The notes: a model not told the origin generated them from the letters alone. Shown: positions 1-10,678, numbered from the stretch's first letter. The stretch is 64,000 bases of DNA from Comamonadaceae bacterium (GCA_947445115.1 CANFCG010000009.1:1-64000), one strand, 5' to 3'. Translations and numbers: made by a program.

Positions 1-59
1 AATCCACCCGAGGTGAGGGCAACCAAAATCAGATGCCAGTTTTCGATAAAAAATTTCAC
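1..59 (-). CDS. Rhodanese-like sulfurtransferase, N-terminal fragment (runs off the window)
   Basis: Reading the minus strand from a GTG at 57-59 gives 19 open codons to the window edge, beginning (M)KFFIENWHLILVALTSGG. This short cytoplasmic N-terminus leading into a membrane segment ending in TSGG resembles the start of the membrane-anchored rhodanese-domain proteins found near grxC and secB in Burkholderiales. Only the N-terminal anchor is present, so the catalytic Cys domain cannot be seen. A weak purine stretch (GAAAG) lies about 8 bases upstream of the GTG. The gene is divergent from the SnoaL-like operon, and the two share the 60-168 spacer. The identification rests on recall of the N-terminal pattern and is moderate. 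Confidence 0.5.
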   Translation of the reverse strand, partial: MKFFIENWHLILVALTSGG

Positions 60-103
60 GCTGTCGCTTTCTAAAAAAAGGCAAAAAATCTTGCACAGCC
101 CCC

Positions 104-117
104 ATTTTAGAATGCAC
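104..117. promoter_or_regulatory. Candidate back-to-back -10 element in a divergent spacer
   Basis: The 14-mer ATTTTAGAATGCAC reads TAGAAT on the plus strand (108-113) and TAAAAT on the minus strand (104-109), so it could serve as a -10 box in both directions between the rhodanese-like gene and the SnoaL operon. The same 14-mer occurs in the mfd/ispDF spacer at 20062-20075. I see no convincing -35 hexamer on either side. The promoter role is inferred. Confidence 0.35.
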
Positions 118-168
118 CGAGACACAACCCAAGCGATAGCCAAAATATCCCTAAAAGAAAGAAACACC

Positions 169-795
169 ATGAGCACCGAAAATCTACAAAGCGAGCTACT
201 CATTCGGCAAATGGTGGAGCGCTGGGCGGTCTGGCGTGACGCAGGCGATTGGGAGCGCTTTGCGACCGTCTGGCACAAAGACGGTGTGATGATGGCGACG
301 TGGTTTCAAGGGCCGTTCAAAGAGTTCATCCGCGTGACACAAGAGGGCTGGGTCAAGGGCGTGAGCATTCTGCACTTTTTGGGCGGTTCGGCGATTGAGT
401 TGTCAAAGGACGGCACGCGTGCGATTGCGCAAACCAAGATGACGATTTCGCAGCGCGGCATGGTGGAGGGCGAGGACGGACAAGTCTTGTGCGACGTGGT
501 CTGCACAGGGCGCTTCTATGATTTCGTCGTCAAAGAGCAGGGCGAGTGGAAGCTCTTGCATCGCCAACCCATCTACGAAAAAGATCGAATTGACCCTGTG
601 GATTCAAGCGCCACCCTCAAGCTGGATAAAGAAAAACTGGCGACCTTCCCAGAGGGTTACCGCCACCTTGCTTATATTCAAACCCGCATCGGCTACACGG
701 TCAAGATGGACATGCCGATGCTCAAAGGCGATGCCGTGCAAAGCCTTTACCGGCGTGGGGCTGCGTGGTTGGCGGGTGGTGAGTTGGTGCGATGA
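169..795 (+). CDS. SnoaL/NTF2-like domain protein
   Basis: This 208-residue protein has the SnoaL-like (NTF2 superfamily) cone fold signature: an N-terminal helix with LIRQMVERWAVWRDAGDWE, a hydrophobic strand series, and a GRFYDFVVKEQGEWKLLHR strand pair near residues 110-130. A roughly 65-residue C-terminal extension (EGYRHLAYIQTRIGY) follows. The start at 169 is preferred because AAAGAAAGA lies just upstream and the fold begins there; an in-frame ATG at 13 would add unrelated residues. NTF2-like proteins may be small enzymes (hydratases, isomerases, dehydratases) or binding proteins, and no substrate can be read from the sequence. The stop overlaps the next start in ATGA, so it is translationally coupled to the Bug-type receptor. 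Confidence 0.75.
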   Translation: MSTENLQSELLIRQMVERWAVWRDAGDWERFATVWHKDGVMMATWFQGPFKEFIRVTQEGWVKGVSILHFLGGSAIELSKDGTRAIAQTKMTISQRGMVEGEDGQVLCDVVCTGRFYDFVVKEQGEWKLLHRQPIYEKDRIDPVDSSATLKLDKEKLATFPEGYRHLAYIQTRIGYTVKMDMPMLKGDAVQSLYRRGAAWLAGGELVR

Positions 796-1781
796 ACTAT
801 TGCCTAACCCGCCGCCAAGCCATAGCCAGTATGGCCTGCACGTGTGCCATTCCTTTTGCGACGGCGCAAAGTAGCTTTCCAAACAAGCCGCTCAAAGTCA
901 TTGTCCCCCAGCCACCTGGCGGAGGATTTGACTTTGTCGGGCGTATGCTGGGCGAGCGCCTAGGCAAGCAGCTTGAGCAAAGCATCGTTGTGGAAAACCG
1001 GCCTGGTTCGGGCACGCTGGTCGGGACAGATTTGGTGGCGAAGGCCACGCCCGACGGCTACACGATGCTCGTGGGCTCGGTCTCCAACATGGCGCTGAAT
1101 ATGGGTTTGTACGCGAACCTACCTTACGACAGCCTGCGTGATTTTGAATTAGTAGGTTTAGCCAGCAGCTACAGCTACACTTTGATTGCGCGCAAAGATT
1201 TTCCGTTTGCCTCGCTTAAAGATTTGATTGCTTTTGCCAAAGCGAATCCTGGCAAGCTGAGCTACGCATCGGGCGGCAATGGCTCGGGGCAGCATGTGCT
1301 GGCGGCTGCGCTGTGGTACTTGGCGGGCGTGGAACTGATTCATGTGCCGTACCGAGGCGCGCAAGCGGCATATCAAGATTTGCTAGGTGGTCGCGTCGAT
1401 GTATTTTTTGATTTGGCACCTACCGCTCGCGTGCAAGTGGACGCGGGCAATGTGCGGGCACTGGCGACATCAGGCGCCAATCGCAACACGATGCACCCTG
1501 ATGTGCCAACCCTTATAGAGACTGGCGTGACGGGCAATGCGGGGTTGGAGTTAGAGTCGTGGTTTGGTTTGTTCGTGCCTAGCAAAACGCCTGTAGGTGT
1601 GCTGCAAAAACTGCGAGCGGAGCTGGCAAAAGTAATCGAAGCACCAGAACTTGTGGCGATGTTTTCTAAGGCGGGCGGCAGATCGCTTGCTTTAAGCGTG
1701 GAGCAAGCCAACACTTTGATCAAGCGCGATGTCGAACGCTGGAAAAAATTAATTAAAGCCATGGGAATAAAACCAGAATGA
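792..1781 (+). CDS. Bug/TctC-family periplasmic solute-binding protein
   Basis: This 329-residue protein has an N-terminal signal of about 26 residues with a twin-arginine-like TRRQAIA motif, then the Bug-family opening (KPLKVIVPQPPGGGFDFVGR). Further on are the family blocks GSGTLVGTDLVAKATPDGYT and HVPYRGAQAAYQDLLGG. Bug proteins bind carboxylated or aromatic organic acids in the periplasm; some feed the TctAB membrane partners, while many, as here, have none nearby. The gene overlaps both neighbours by 4 bases (ATGA), placing it in the middle of a three-gene operon with the SnoaL-like protein and the alpha/beta hydrolase. The ligand may be the hydrolase product or substrate, which is inference. 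Confidence 0.9.
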   Translation: MNYCLTRRQAIASMACTCAIPFATAQSSFPNKPLKVIVPQPPGGGFDFVGRMLGERLGKQLEQSIVVENRPGSGTLVGTDLVAKATPDGYTMLVGSVSNMALNMGLYANLPYDSLRDFELVGLASSYSYTLIARKDFPFASLKDLIAFAKANPGKLSYASGGNGSGQHVLAAALWYLAGVELIHVPYRGAQAAYQDLLGGRVDVFFDLAPTARVQVDAGNVRALATSGANRNTMHPDVPTLIETGVTGNAGLELESWFGLFVPSKTPVGVLQKLRAELAKVIEAPELVAMFSKAGGRSLALSVEQANTLIKRDVERWKKLIKAMGIKPE

Positions 1782-3883
1782 AACTGCTACCTGCCCGCCA
1801 AGCCTTATCCACATTGACCTTCGGGCTTGCCCTGCTGGTAAGCACCTACCCATCTGCTGCGCGGGTCACTCGCATTGTGATTGATGAGACGTTGCCGTCA
1901 GCCAGTAACTCAGCCTACGAAGAAGTCGCAGGCCGTGCGTTTGGCGAACTCGACCCCAAGCTCAAGCAAAACGCCATCATTCAAGACCTCAAGTTAGGAC
2001 TTGATAAGGACGGTAAGGCGCGTTATGTCGCGTCATTCTTAATTCGCAAGCCCAAGGACATGAGCAAGGCCAGCGGCCTCATGTGGCACGAAGTGCCGAA
2101 TCGTGGCAATGTGTACGCGACTACGCCCGAAGAGTTTGCGTTTGGCGATATCATGCTGGCCAGTAGTTGGCAGGGCGACAACAGCGGCTGGACGGCGGTC
2201 CGTCCTACGGCCAGTGTCGCTGGGAGACAGTTCTTGCAATTGCCCATTGCCAAAGACCACTTGGGAAAGCCTGTTGTTGGGCGCGTGATGGGGCGCATTG
2301 TGAATCGCTCGGGTAGCGATTCGCAGCCGTTGATTGTTCAATCAAACCCCGTGCCCTACAAGCCCGTGAGTTTGGATACGCGCAAGGCTAGACTCACATC
2401 GCGCACAGGCGAGAGCATGGATGGCAAGGTGTTTGGCGAGGTGACGATTGCACCCACAGATTGGGCGTGGGCCAAATGCGATGTTCAACATCCGTTTCCA
2501 GGCACACCAGACGCGACCCAGATTTGTTTGAAGAGTGGCTTTGACGCCGCCAAGCTGTATCAAGTGACGTACGCCGCAGCCGATGCTTATGTACTGGGCA
2601 TGGGATTTGCCGCTTGGCGCGATGTGGGTGAGTTTTTTAAAACCGCCACGGCCGATGATCAAGGCATGGCGAGTCCGTTGGCGGGCGCTATTCACTACAG
2701 CGTTGGTCGCGGCGTATCCCAGTCGGGTAATTTCTTGCGCGGCTGGCTGCATCTGGGCTTCAACCAAGCTGAAAACGGTAAGCCGGTCCACGATGGCATG
2801 TGGCCCATCATCGCGGGGCGGCGCATTTCGCTCAATACCCGCTTTGCACAGCCTGATGGCGTGCTAGAGCTGTATCAGCTAGGCAGCGAAGGCCCCCAGT
2901 GGTGGTTACCTGCCAAAGACAAGATTCGCGACCCCAAGGGTAAAGCGGTGGGCATCTTGGATCGCTGTCTAGCAACCAACACTTGCCCCAAAATCATCGA
3001 ACACTTTGGCTCGGCCGAAGTGTGGGCTTTGAAACTCACGCCAGAGTGGGTAGGTACAGATGCAAAAGCAGACTTGCCGCTACCTGATAACGTGCGCCGC
3101 TATTACATTGCCAGCTCCAACCACAATGGCGGCGCAGGTGGTTTTGATACCAGCTTGCCAGGCGTGGGGTTGCCAAAAACAGGTGTGATGTGCCCAGGCA
3201 ATAACTTTGGACAAGGCGTGCTGCCAGCCAATCCTGTGCCGCATACGCAGACGGTCAACGCGATCAGGGCACACTTTCGAGGTTGGGTGATGAAGGGGGT
3301 GATTCCGCCCAATAGCCGTTATCCAACTCTGCGAGAAGGCATGCTGGCTGTGGCCTCCAAGGAAGGTATTGGCTTTCCAACGCTGCCAATGCTTCGCCCA
3401 ACGATTCCGGAGGCCGACTTCATCATGCCCGTGCTGGACTACGATTTAGGCGTTCAATTTAACTATGCCGATGGATCAGGCAAGGTGTCTAACGTGCCGT
3501 CAAAAATCAAGCGTGTACTCAAGATGCTGGCGCCTAAAGTTGATGCCGATGGCAATGAGCTGGGCGGTGTCCCCGTCGTGCTTTTGGATGCACCACTTGG
3601 CACTTATCTGGGTTGGAATGTGACGGCGGGCGGAGCGAGGCCATTCCATAAAGATCAAGTCTGTAATTACGCGGGCGGCATGATTCCGTTTGCAAAAACC
3701 ATGGCAGAGCGTAAAGCAATGAATGACCCGCGTTTGTCACTAGAGGAGCGCTATGGCTCGCATGACGGCTACGCAGCTGCTGTGACCAAAGCCACGGAGC
3801 GTGCAGTTGTTGAGGGGTTTTTGTTGCCAGTGGATGCGGTTGCTTTGATTGCCGCTGCTAAGGCCAGCGCAGTGTTGCGCTAA
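1778..3883 (+). CDS. Exported alpha/beta-hydrolase domain protein (Abhydrolase_10 type)
   Basis: This 701-residue protein has a signal peptide of about 28 residues (cleavage near PSAA). The nucleophile-elbow-like block GVSQSGNFLRGWL lies at residues 312-324; the Ser of SQS is the likely nucleophile, as in the Abhydrolase_10 family, whose members are mostly uncharacterised hydrolases or esterases. The following HDGMWPIIAGRR and the C-terminal HDGYAAAVTKATERAV blocks fit that family. Translation is coupled to the upstream Bug gene by an ATGA overlap. With a periplasmic hydrolase and a periplasmic receptor in one operon, cleavage of an ester or amide outside the cytoplasm followed by product capture is plausible but not shown. 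Confidence 0.75.
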   Translation: MKLLPARQALSTLTFGLALLVSTYPSAARVTRIVIDETLPSASNSAYEEVAGRAFGELDPKLKQNAIIQDLKLGLDKDGKARYVASFLIRKPKDMSKASGLMWHEVPNRGNVYATTPEEFAFGDIMLASSWQGDNSGWTAVRPTASVAGRQFLQLPIAKDHLGKPVVGRVMGRIVNRSGSDSQPLIVQSNPVPYKPVSLDTRKARLTSRTGESMDGKVFGEVTIAPTDWAWAKCDVQHPFPGTPDATQICLKSGFDAAKLYQVTYAAADAYVLGMGFAAWRDVGEFFKTATADDQGMASPLAGAIHYSVGRGVSQSGNFLRGWLHLGFNQAENGKPVHDGMWPIIAGRRISLNTRFAQPDGVLELYQLGSEGPQWWLPAKDKIRDPKGKAVGILDRCLATNTCPKIIEHFGSAEVWALKLTPEWVGTDAKADLPLPDNVRRYYIASSNHNGGAGGFDTSLPGVGLPKTGVMCPGNNFGQGVLPANPVPHTQTVNAIRAHFRGWVMKGVIPPNSRYPTLREGMLAVASKEGIGFPTLPMLRPTIPEADFIMPVLDYDLGVQFNYADGSGKVSNVPSKIKRVLKMLAPKVDADGNELGGVPVVLLDAPLGTYLGWNVTAGGARPFHKDQVCNYAGGMIPFAKTMAERKAMNDPRLSLEERYGSHDGYAAAVTKATERAVVEGFLLPVDAVALIAAAKASAVLR

Positions 3884-3908
3884 GATGCGTCTATCTCGCT
3901 GTGGTGAG

Positions 3909-3993
<85 letters not shown>

Positions 3994-4015
3994 ATTTCAG
4001 GAAATCAAGCGGCAG

Positions 4016-4021
4016 ATTGTA
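4016..4021 (-). promoter_or_regulatory. Candidate -10 box for tRNA-Leu
   Basis: On the minus strand TACAAT lies 22 bases upstream of the tRNA 5' end, a usual distance for a tRNA promoter. No good -35 hexamer is visible at 16-18 bases. Confidence 0.3.
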
Positions 4022-4070
4022 CCAGCCCCTCTGTTTTACGGGGGCCTCAATCGTCTATTAACCTCTAATT

Positions 4071-6347
4071 ATGAAAACAAAAATCGAAAGCTCACCAGAA
4101 TCCGCAGGATTACTCTCGGAATTTAAAGGCACCGTGCTTGGGCACCGCGATGGGCATGGCTTTGTCCAGCGTGATGATGGCGGTGCCGATGTGTATTTGG
4201 CCATGAATGAAATGCGCGCCGTGCTGCACGGCGACAGCGTGCTCGTACGCATCCAACGGCTTGATCGCAAGGGCCGCCCAGAGGGGCATGTGCTTGATAT
4301 TTTGAATCGCCCCGAGCGGTCCATCATTGGGCGCTTGCTAAACGAAGGCGGAGTTTGGGTCGTCGCGCCCGAAGACAAGCGCTACGGGCAAGATATTTTG
4401 ATTCCCAAGCTCACTAAAGCACAGGCCGATGAATGGGTGGGCAAAGTCGTAGTTATTACCTTAACGGAGAAGCCCGCACTCTTTGCACAACCCATTGGCA
4501 AAATCACCGAAGTGCTAGGCGCTGCAGATGACCCGGGCATGGAAATTGAAATTGCCGTGCGCAAATTTGATGTGCCGCATCTCTTTAGCGAGGCGTGCTT
4601 AAAAGCCGCCAAAGCACTACCCGATAAGGTGTTGCCAAAAGATAAAAAGGGTCGCATCGATTTAACCGACGTGCCACTTGTCACCATTGATGGCGAAGAT
4701 GCACGCGATTTTGACGATGCTGTGTATGCCGAGCCTGCGGTGATTGGCAAGGGCAAAAAGCCCAACGCCTGGCGCTTGCTGGTGGCGATTGCTGATGTGA
4801 GCCACTACGTGGAGACGGGCGCGGCCATTGACATCGATGCGTATGAACGCGCGACCAGCGTGTACTTTCCGCGCCGCGTGATTCCGATGCTGCCCGAAAA
4901 ACTGTCGAACGGCTTGTGCTCGCTCAACCCCGAAGTCGAGCGCTTGTGCATGGTTTGCGACATGCTCATCACCAACGAAGGTGAGCTGCACGCGTATCAG
5001 TTTTACCCTGCTGTGATGTTTAGCCACGCGCGGTTTACCTACAACGAAGTCGCCGCCATTTTGACCAACACCAAAGGCTTGGAAGCGACGAAGCGAAACA
5101 CTCAGAACCCACTGCTGGTGCCGCATCTAGAGCATTTGCATGATGTGTACCGTGCGTTGCTCAAGGCTCGTAACGTGCGCGGTGCGGTAGATTTTGATAC
5201 GGTAGAAACGCAAATTATTTGCGACGAAAACGGCCGCATCGAGCGCATTGTGCCGCGCAAGCGCAACGATGCGCATCGTTTGATCGAAGAGTGCATGCTG
5301 GCTGCCAACGTGTGCTCGGCCGACTTTATTGCTCAGTCTAAGAACCCTGGACTCTTTCGCGTGCACGAAGGCCCGACGGCTGAGAAAAAAGAAATCCTAC
5401 GTAACTATTTAAAAGCCATTGGCGTGATGGCGACCTTGAGCGCAGAGCCGATTCCAGCCGAGTTTCAAGCGATTGCCAATGCGACCAAAGAGCGCCCTGA
5501 CGCGGCGCAAATCCACACCATGCTGCTCAGATCCATGCAGCAAGCGATTTATACGCCGATTAATGCGGGGCACTTCGGGCTAGCTTTTGATGCGTACACG
5601 CACTTCACCAGCCCCATCCGTCGTTACCCCGATTTGCTGGTGCATCGCGTCATCAAGGCGACGCTGAACGAGACCACCTACAAGCTGCCGAATCTGCCAA
5701 CGCCTACGCAAGCGCATACTAAACTGAACCAGTGGATGGCGAAGCGAAAACCACCTGCTTCACCGCAAGGCACGCCAGATAAAGCTTCCAAGAAGTTAAC
5801 GAAGCAGCAACTCGCCGACCAAGAAGCCTGGCAAGCCGCAGGACTGCACTGCTCGGCGTGCGAGCGCCGCGCTGATGAGGCCAGCCGCGATGTCGAGCAA
5901 TGGCTGAAATGCAAATACGTGAAAGAGTTTTTGGGTGAGGAGTTCACGGGCGTCGTCAGCACGGTGACCAGCTTTGGATTGTTTGTGACGCTCGATCAAA
6001 TGTTTGTGGAAGGCCTCATCCACATCACCGAACTGGGTGGCGAGTACTACCGATTCGACGAAGCGCGGCAAGAGCTGCGTGGTGAGCGCACGGGTATCAG
6101 ATACGCTGCGGGTACGCCTGTGCGTGTGCAAGTGGCCGGCGTGGATTTGGATGCACGCAAGATTGATTTCAAGCTGCTTAAAGACGACTTGGTGGTGGAT
6201 AGCAAACGCGGCGAGCCTAGATCAGATAAGCAAGAGTTAGGAAAATTCTCGACGGGGCGTGAAACCAAGCCCTCTAGCAAGCCTAAGTTCGCGCGCGCTT
6301 CACCCGTAACAACTCGTCCAAAATCAAGCAAATCGCGCCACAAGTAA
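4071..6347 (+). CDS. rnr: Ribonuclease R
   Basis: Predicted to be a processive 3'-to-5' exoribonuclease that degrades structured RNA and takes part in rRNA and tmRNA quality control. The 758 residues begin almost directly in the cold-shock/OB domain ([24 protein letters not shown]), followed by the RNB catalytic domain with the metal-binding block [11 protein letters not shown] at residues 207-217. A C-terminal S1 domain lies around 624-705 ([17 protein letters not shown]), then a basic Lys/Arg/Ser tail. E. coli RNase R has about 813 residues and an N-terminal helix-turn-helix that appears absent here. The Shine-Dalgarno is weak. The 3' end overlaps convergent lspA by 65 bases. Confidence 0.95.
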   Translation: MKTKIESSPESAGLLSEFKGTVLGHRDGHGFVQRDDGGADVYLAMNEMRAVLHGDSVLVRIQRLDRKGRPEGHVLDILNRPERSIIGRLLNEGGVWVVAPEDKRYGQDILIPKLTKAQADEWVGKVVVITLTEKPALFAQPIGKITEVLGAADDPGMEIEIAVRKFDVPHLFSEACLKAAKALPDKVLPKDKKGRIDLTDVPLVTIDGEDARDFDDAVYAEPAVIGKGKKPNAWRLLVAIADVSHYVETGAAIDIDAYERATSVYFPRRVIPMLPEKLSNGLCSLNPEVERLCMVCDMLITNEGELHAYQFYPAVMFSHARFTYNEVAAILTNTKGLEATKRNTQNPLLVPHLEHLHDVYRALLKARNVRGAVDFDTVETQIICDENGRIERIVPRKRNDAHRLIEECMLAANVCSADFIAQSKNPGLFRVHEGPTAEKKEILRNYLKAIGVMATLSAEPIPAEFQAIANATKERPDAAQIHTMLLRSMQQAIYTPINAGHFGLAFDAYTHFTSPIRRYPDLLVHRVIKATLNETTYKLPNLPTPTQAHTKLNQWMAKRKPPASPQGTPDKASKKLTKQQLADQEAWQAAGLHCSACERRADEASRDVEQWLKCKYVKEFLGEEFTGVVSTVTSFGLFVTLDQMFVEGLIHITELGGEYYRFDEARQELRGERTGIRYAAGTPVRVQVAGVDLDARKIDFKLLKDDLVVDSKRGEPRSDKQELGKFSTGRETKPSSKPKFARASPVTTRPKSSKSRHK

Positions 6348-6780
6348 TGGCGCTATCGGCCACGTTAAACGCGGGGAAGTGAATCCCTGCGGCGTGGAAA
6401 TCGAGAAAGTCCACTACATAGCCGTGCCAAATGCGGTCGATCACATTGCCAATGGCGCCGCCCAAAATGAGTGCGAGTGCAGTCGCAAACAAACGCTGCG
6501 ATCCCGCAGAGCGGAGCAACCACACGATCACAATGGCAGCAAACCCAGCGATACCCGTAAAGAACCAGCGCTGCCAACCATCGGCACCTGCTAAAAAGCT
6601 AAACGCAGCGCCCGTGTTGTGAACCCGCACGACGTTAAAAAAAGAGGTGACGCGCGTGAAGTCGCCAATGGTGAACGCACTGACAATAAGCACCTTGGTA
6701 AATTGATCGAAGATAACGACGATGAGTGCAATGCAAAGCCACATCCAGAGAGGGCTACGAGAGGTTTTGAAAGCGGCCAT
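6283..6780 (-). CDS. lspA: Lipoprotein signal peptidase (signal peptidase II)
   Basis: This inner-membrane aspartyl protease removes signal peptides from diacylglyceryl-modified prolipoproteins. At 165 residues it is of normal family length, with four hydrophobic segments. The signature blocks are NTGAAFSFL (55-63), [10 protein letters not shown] with catalytic Asp115, and PAFNVADS with catalytic Asp142. Its ATG directly follows the ileS stop codon (no spacer), so it is the last gene of the ribF-ileS-lspA operon. Its last 65 bases are antisense to the basic tail of rnr. Confidence 0.97.
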   Translation of the reverse strand: MAAFKTSRSPLWMWLCIALIVVIFDQFTKVLIVSAFTIGDFTRVTSFFNVVRVHNTGAAFSFLAGADGWQRWFFTGIAGFAAIVIVWLLRSAGSQRLFATALALILGGAIGNVIDRIWHGYVVDFLDFHAAGIHFPAFNVADSAITCGAICLILDELLRVKRART

Positions 6781-9699
6781 TTAAGCAAAGCTCCTAGTTT
6801 CACCAGCACCAAACAAGTTGCTCACGCAGCGTCCACAAATCGTCGAATGCGCAGCAACGCTACCCACATCAACCACGTAATGCCAGCAGCGCTCGCATTT
6901 CGCATCCTCGGACGCGAAGACTGAAATCGCTAGCGCATCGCCTTTGACTAACATGACCTTTGATGCAATGAAAACAAACTTAAGGTCACCATCTAAGCCG
7001 CTCAGTAACTCGTAGTCTGCTTCGTTACAAGCCACGTGGATATTGGCTTGCAGCGATGACCCCACGTTCCGTTCGGCGCGTAGCACTTCGATTTCTTTGT
7101 TGACTAGAGCCCGGATGTCGTTGATTCGTTGCCATTTAGCTTTTAACCCTAGGGCAAGCTCAGAACTAACGATCTCGAAGTCGGAATACGTTTCAAGAAA
7201 AATCGACTCAGAGTTGCCCACAACCTTCCAAGCCTCTTCTGCCGTAAAGCTCAGGAATGGTGCCATCCAGCGCAGCATTGCCTGCGTGATGTGATACAGC
7301 GCAGTTTGGGCGCTGCGGCGCTCTTTGGAATTGGCCTTCGTGGTGTAAAGACGATCTTTCAAGATGTCTAAGTAGAAGCTGCCCAAATCTTCGGAGCAAT
7401 AAATTTGCAGTTTGGAAACGACAGGATGGAACTCATACACCTTGTAGTGCGCGAGGATGTCGCTCTGGAGCGAAGCCGCACGGGATAAGGCGTAGCGGTC
7501 GATTTCTAACATCTCATCAAACGGCACGGCATCTTTAACCGCATCAAAGTCAGACGTGTTCGCCATCAAGAATTTGAGCGTATTGCGGATGCGGCGGTAA
7601 GTGTCCACCACGCGCGCCAAAATTTTGTCGTCGCCCGCAATGTCGCCCGAGTAGTCGCTGGATGCCACCCACAAGCGGATGATTTCTGCGCCCAGTTTGT
7701 CCCACGTCACTTGCGGCTCGATGCCGTTTTTAAGTGACTTGCTCATCTTGATGCCCTTGCTATCGACCGTGAAGCCGTGCGTGAGCAGTCCGCGGTACGG
7801 TGCGCGGCCATACATGGCGCATGCAGTGAGCAGTGATGAGTGGAACCAGCCGCGGTGCTGGTCGTGGCCTTCTAGGTACAGATCGGCTTCGGGGCCCGCT
7901 TCGTGTCCTGCGCTCTTCCCGTTGATTGCGTGCGAATGCTTGAGCACCGTGGTGTGCGTTGTGCCTGAGTCAAACCACACTTCCAAAATATCGGTGGATT
8001 TGAAGTAGTGCTCTGCGTCCGCTGCTCCGATGATGGATTCAGGTGATGCGGCGCTCCATGCCTCAATGCCGCCTGCTTCAATCATGTTGGCGGCGGTGTC
8101 CAAAATCGCTGGCGTATCGGGGTGCAATGCTCCTGTGTCTTTGTGGATGAACAACGCCAAAGGTACGCCCCATGCGCGTTGGCGGCTAATGCACCAGTCT
8201 GGGCGGCCTGCAATCATGTCGCGCAAACGCGTGCGTCCGTTTTCTGGGTAGAACTGAATGGCGTTTGGATCGCCTTGTTCGCCAATGGCTTTGAGTGCGA
8301 TTTCGCGCAAAGATTCTTTGGGAGCAGGACATTCGGCTGTGTCGATAGCAAACACGCCAGCGGTCTGTTCTGTCGCATGATCCATGCGGATAAACCACTG
8401 CGCCGCCGCGCGGTAGATCACGGGTGATTTGTGGCGCCAGCAATGCGGATAACTGTGCTCAATGGTTTTAGTCGCCATCAAGCGACCCGCAGCGTCTAGC
8501 GCGGCAATCACGTTTGGCACAGCTTTCCAAATGTGTTGTCCCGCAAACAGCGGAAAGTCTGCCGCATACGCGCCATTGCCTTGCACGGGATTCAAAATTT
8601 CTTTGTACGGCAGGCCGTTTTTGACGCAAGAGTTAAAGTCTTCTACGCCGTAAGCAGGCGCGCTGTGCACCACGCCTGTGCCATCGCCATCGCCCACGTA
8701 GTCGGCAACGTAAATAGGGGAGAGACGGGCGTAGCCCGCATCGGTATCAAACAGCGGATGTTTGAAATTGATGTTTTCTAAAGCCGATCCCTTGCAAGTA
8801 CCGACTACTGTGCCTTCCAAGGCATAGCGCTCTAGGCAGTCCGTAGTGCGTGCCTTAGCGAGCAGCAGCAATCCACGTTTGGTTTGCACGAGGTCGTAGT
8901 CAAGTTCCGGGTTGACATTGAGCGCTTGATTGGCTGGAATCGTCCATGCGGTCGTTGTCCAAATCACCGCGAAAGCCTTGTCTGATAAAGCCGCTAGAGC
9001 AAATGCCTTGGCAAGCTTCTCAGGCTCAGCACATTCAAACGCCACATCTAGCGTTTGCGATTTCTTATCTTGATACTCAATTTCAAACTCGGCTAGCGAC
9101 GAGCCGCAATCAAAGCACCAGTACACGGGCTTTTGGCCGCGGTAGACAAAGCCGCGCTCCATCACGCGTTTAAACGCCCGTAGTTCTTCGGCTTCGTTTT
9201 GAAAATCCATCGTCTTGTACGGATGATCCCATTCGCCCAGCACGCCAAGGCGTTTGAAGTCCGCCATTTGGCCCGCAATTTGCTCGGTGGCAAATGCGCG
9301 GCCTTTGGCCTGCATATCGGCACGGGCAAGGTTGCGACCGTGCAGTTTTTCAATGGCGTTTTCAATTGGTAAGCCGTGGCAATCCCAGCCGGGGATGTAG
9401 GCCGCGTCATAACCGTCTAGTTGACGCGCCTTCACGATCATGTCTTTCAAAATTTTGTTGACCGCATGTCCCATGTGGATTTGCCCATTGGCGTAGGGCG
9501 GGCCGTCGTGCAAGATGAATTTGCCCTTGCTGCAGTTATGACGCGCCGCACGTAGTTTTTTGTAGATGCCTTTGTCTTCCCACTCCTTAGTCCATGCGGC
9601 TTCGCGCTTTGGCAGGTCGCCGCGCATTGGGAAGGGCGTATCAGGCAGATTGAGCGTGGAGCGGTAATCTTGCTTGGCTGGCGTAGCTTCAGTGGTCAT
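6781..9699 (-). CDS. ileS: Isoleucyl-tRNA synthetase
   Basis: Charges tRNA-Ile with isoleucine in the cytoplasm. The 972-residue protein has the class I signatures HMGH (75-78) and KMSKS (651-655), the editing CP1 insert between them, and a C-terminal zinc finger (CERCW...CGRC) in the last 40 residues. The start [19 protein letters not shown] is chosen because the family begins with this DYRSTLNLP block; an in-frame upstream codon at 9858 would only read back through ribF. The 5' end overlaps the 3' end of ribF by 11 bases. Confidence 0.97.
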   Translation of the reverse strand: MTTEATPAKQDYRSTLNLPDTPFPMRGDLPKREAAWTKEWEDKGIYKKLRAARHNCSKGKFILHDGPPYANGQIHMGHAVNKILKDMIVKARQLDGYDAAYIPGWDCHGLPIENAIEKLHGRNLARADMQAKGRAFATEQIAGQMADFKRLGVLGEWDHPYKTMDFQNEAEELRAFKRVMERGFVYRGQKPVYWCFDCGSSLAEFEIEYQDKKSQTLDVAFECAEPEKLAKAFALAALSDKAFAVIWTTTAWTIPANQALNVNPELDYDLVQTKRGLLLLAKARTTDCLERYALEGTVVGTCKGSALENINFKHPLFDTDAGYARLSPIYVADYVGDGDGTGVVHSAPAYGVEDFNSCVKNGLPYKEILNPVQGNGAYAADFPLFAGQHIWKAVPNVIAALDAAGRLMATKTIEHSYPHCWRHKSPVIYRAAAQWFIRMDHATEQTAGVFAIDTAECPAPKESLREIALKAIGEQGDPNAIQFYPENGRTRLRDMIAGRPDWCISRQRAWGVPLALFIHKDTGALHPDTPAILDTAANMIEAGGIEAWSAASPESIIGAADAEHYFKSTDILEVWFDSGTTHTTVLKHSHAINGKSAGHEAGPEADLYLEGHDQHRGWFHSSLLTACAMYGRAPYRGLLTHGFTVDSKGIKMSKSLKNGIEPQVTWDKLGAEIIRLWVASSDYSGDIAGDDKILARVVDTYRRIRNTLKFLMANTSDFDAVKDAVPFDEMLEIDRYALSRAASLQSDILAHYKVYEFHPVVSKLQIYCSEDLGSFYLDILKDRLYTTKANSKERRSAQTALYHITQAMLRWMAPFLSFTAEEAWKVVGNSESIFLETYSDFEIVSSELALGLKAKWQRINDIRALVNKEIEVLRAERNVGSSLQANIHVACNEADYELLSGLDGDLKFVFIASKVMLVKGDALAISVFASEDAKCERCWHYVVDVGSVAAHSTICGRCVSNLFGAGETRSFA

Positions 9700-10678
9700 A
9701 GGGAATGGTCGTGGAGATTGAGGGGATTCGAGAGAAAAATTCTTGTGCCAATCGGATGTCATTGGCAATGCCTGCCTTGAGCGATTCCAGCCCATCGTAG
9801 GGCAGCTCGTCGTGCAGTTTGCGCAGCAATTCAATTCGAATGATTTTACCGTAACCACCCTCGCGCCCCAGCGCAGCAGGCCAGTCCATGCAATAGGTTT
9901 CTAGGAGGACGCGGCCGCCGTTGACGTCAGTCGGATCGAGAGCAGGGCGAGTCCCAAAATTAGCAACGCCTTGCAACGGCTTCTCACTGAGTCCAAACAC
10001 GCGCACCATAAAAATGCCTTGCGCAGCAGGCTGCTGATGTTTGAACGCGATATTGAGCGTGGGCACGTCCAAGGTTCGCCCTAGCTTTGCGCCATGAATG
10101 ACATGTCCGCTGATTGAGTAGGTCCGCCCCAGCAAGGCTGCGGCATCCGTCAAACGTCCGTCTGCTAAAGCGCTGCGGACGGCACTGCTGGAAATCCTCA
10201 TTCCGTGGACTTCTACAGATGGCATGGCTGCGAGGCCATAGCCCGCTTGGCCTGCAAGGGCGGTGAGTAGCTTGAAGTCACCCGCTCGTTTGGCGCCAAA
10301 TTTGAAATCGTCACCAATCAGCAGAAACTTGGTTTGCAAACTGCCGACCAACATATCCATCACAAACGACTCGGGACTCATGCTGGCAAGGCGTTGGTTA
10401 AAAGGCAGGATCAACACGCGGTCGATTCCGCAAGCTTGGATGGCGACGAGTTTGTCGCGCAGCGTGCTGATGCGTTTGGGTGCGGTGCTGGGCGAAAAAT
10501 ATTCCCGTGGATGCGGCGCAAACGTCATCACGCACGTGGCAAGGCCGCGTGCATCCGCTTCTTTTTTAAGCTCGCGCAGCATCGCTTGGTGTCCTAAATG
10601 GACGCCGTCAAAGTTACCAATCGTGAGGGCGCAAGGCGGTTGATGAGAGGGGTGTGGCAGGCCACGAAAAATGCGCAT
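9689..10678 (-). CDS. ribF: Bifunctional riboflavin kinase / FAD synthetase
   Basis: Converts riboflavin to FMN and then FAD. The 329-residue protein has the N-terminal FAD synthetase nucleotidyltransferase domain ([17 protein letters not shown], residues 19-35, and the ISSSAVR block near 165) and the C-terminal riboflavin kinase barrel ([20 protein letters not shown] and GVANFGTRP). It is the first gene of the ribF-ileS-lspA operon and divergent from the HNH gene. No FMN riboswitch is visible in the 110-base spacer. Confidence 0.96.
   Translation of the reverse strand: MRIFRGLPHPSHQPPCALTIGNFDGVHLGHQAMLRELKKEADARGLATCVMTFAPHPREYFSPSTAPKRISTLRDKLVAIQACGIDRVLILPFNQRLASMSPESFVMDMLVGSLQTKFLLIGDDFKFGAKRAGDFKLLTALAGQAGYGLAAMPSVEVHGMRISSSAVRSALADGRLTDAAALLGRTYSISGHVIHGAKLGRTLDVPTLNIAFKHQQPAAQGIFMVRVFGLSEKPLQGVANFGTRPALDPTDVNGGRVLLETYCMDWPAALGREGGYGKIIRIELLRKLHDELPYDGLESLKAGIANDIRLAQEFFSRIPSISTTIPYDH

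Noticed and set aside
13-168. Extension of the SnoaL-like gene to an ATG at position 13
   Set aside because: The extra residues do not belong to the fold, would cross the presumed promoter and run antisense to the rhodanese-like N-terminus; the ATG at 169 has a purine-rich ribosome site.
2342-2791. 149-codon minus-strand frame opposite the Abhydrolase gene
   Set aside because: Contained in a real gene in antisense; no domain or promoter.
9700-9858. ileS start at 9858
   Set aside because: The added 53 residues are a reverse reading of the end of ribF and precede the normal family start.
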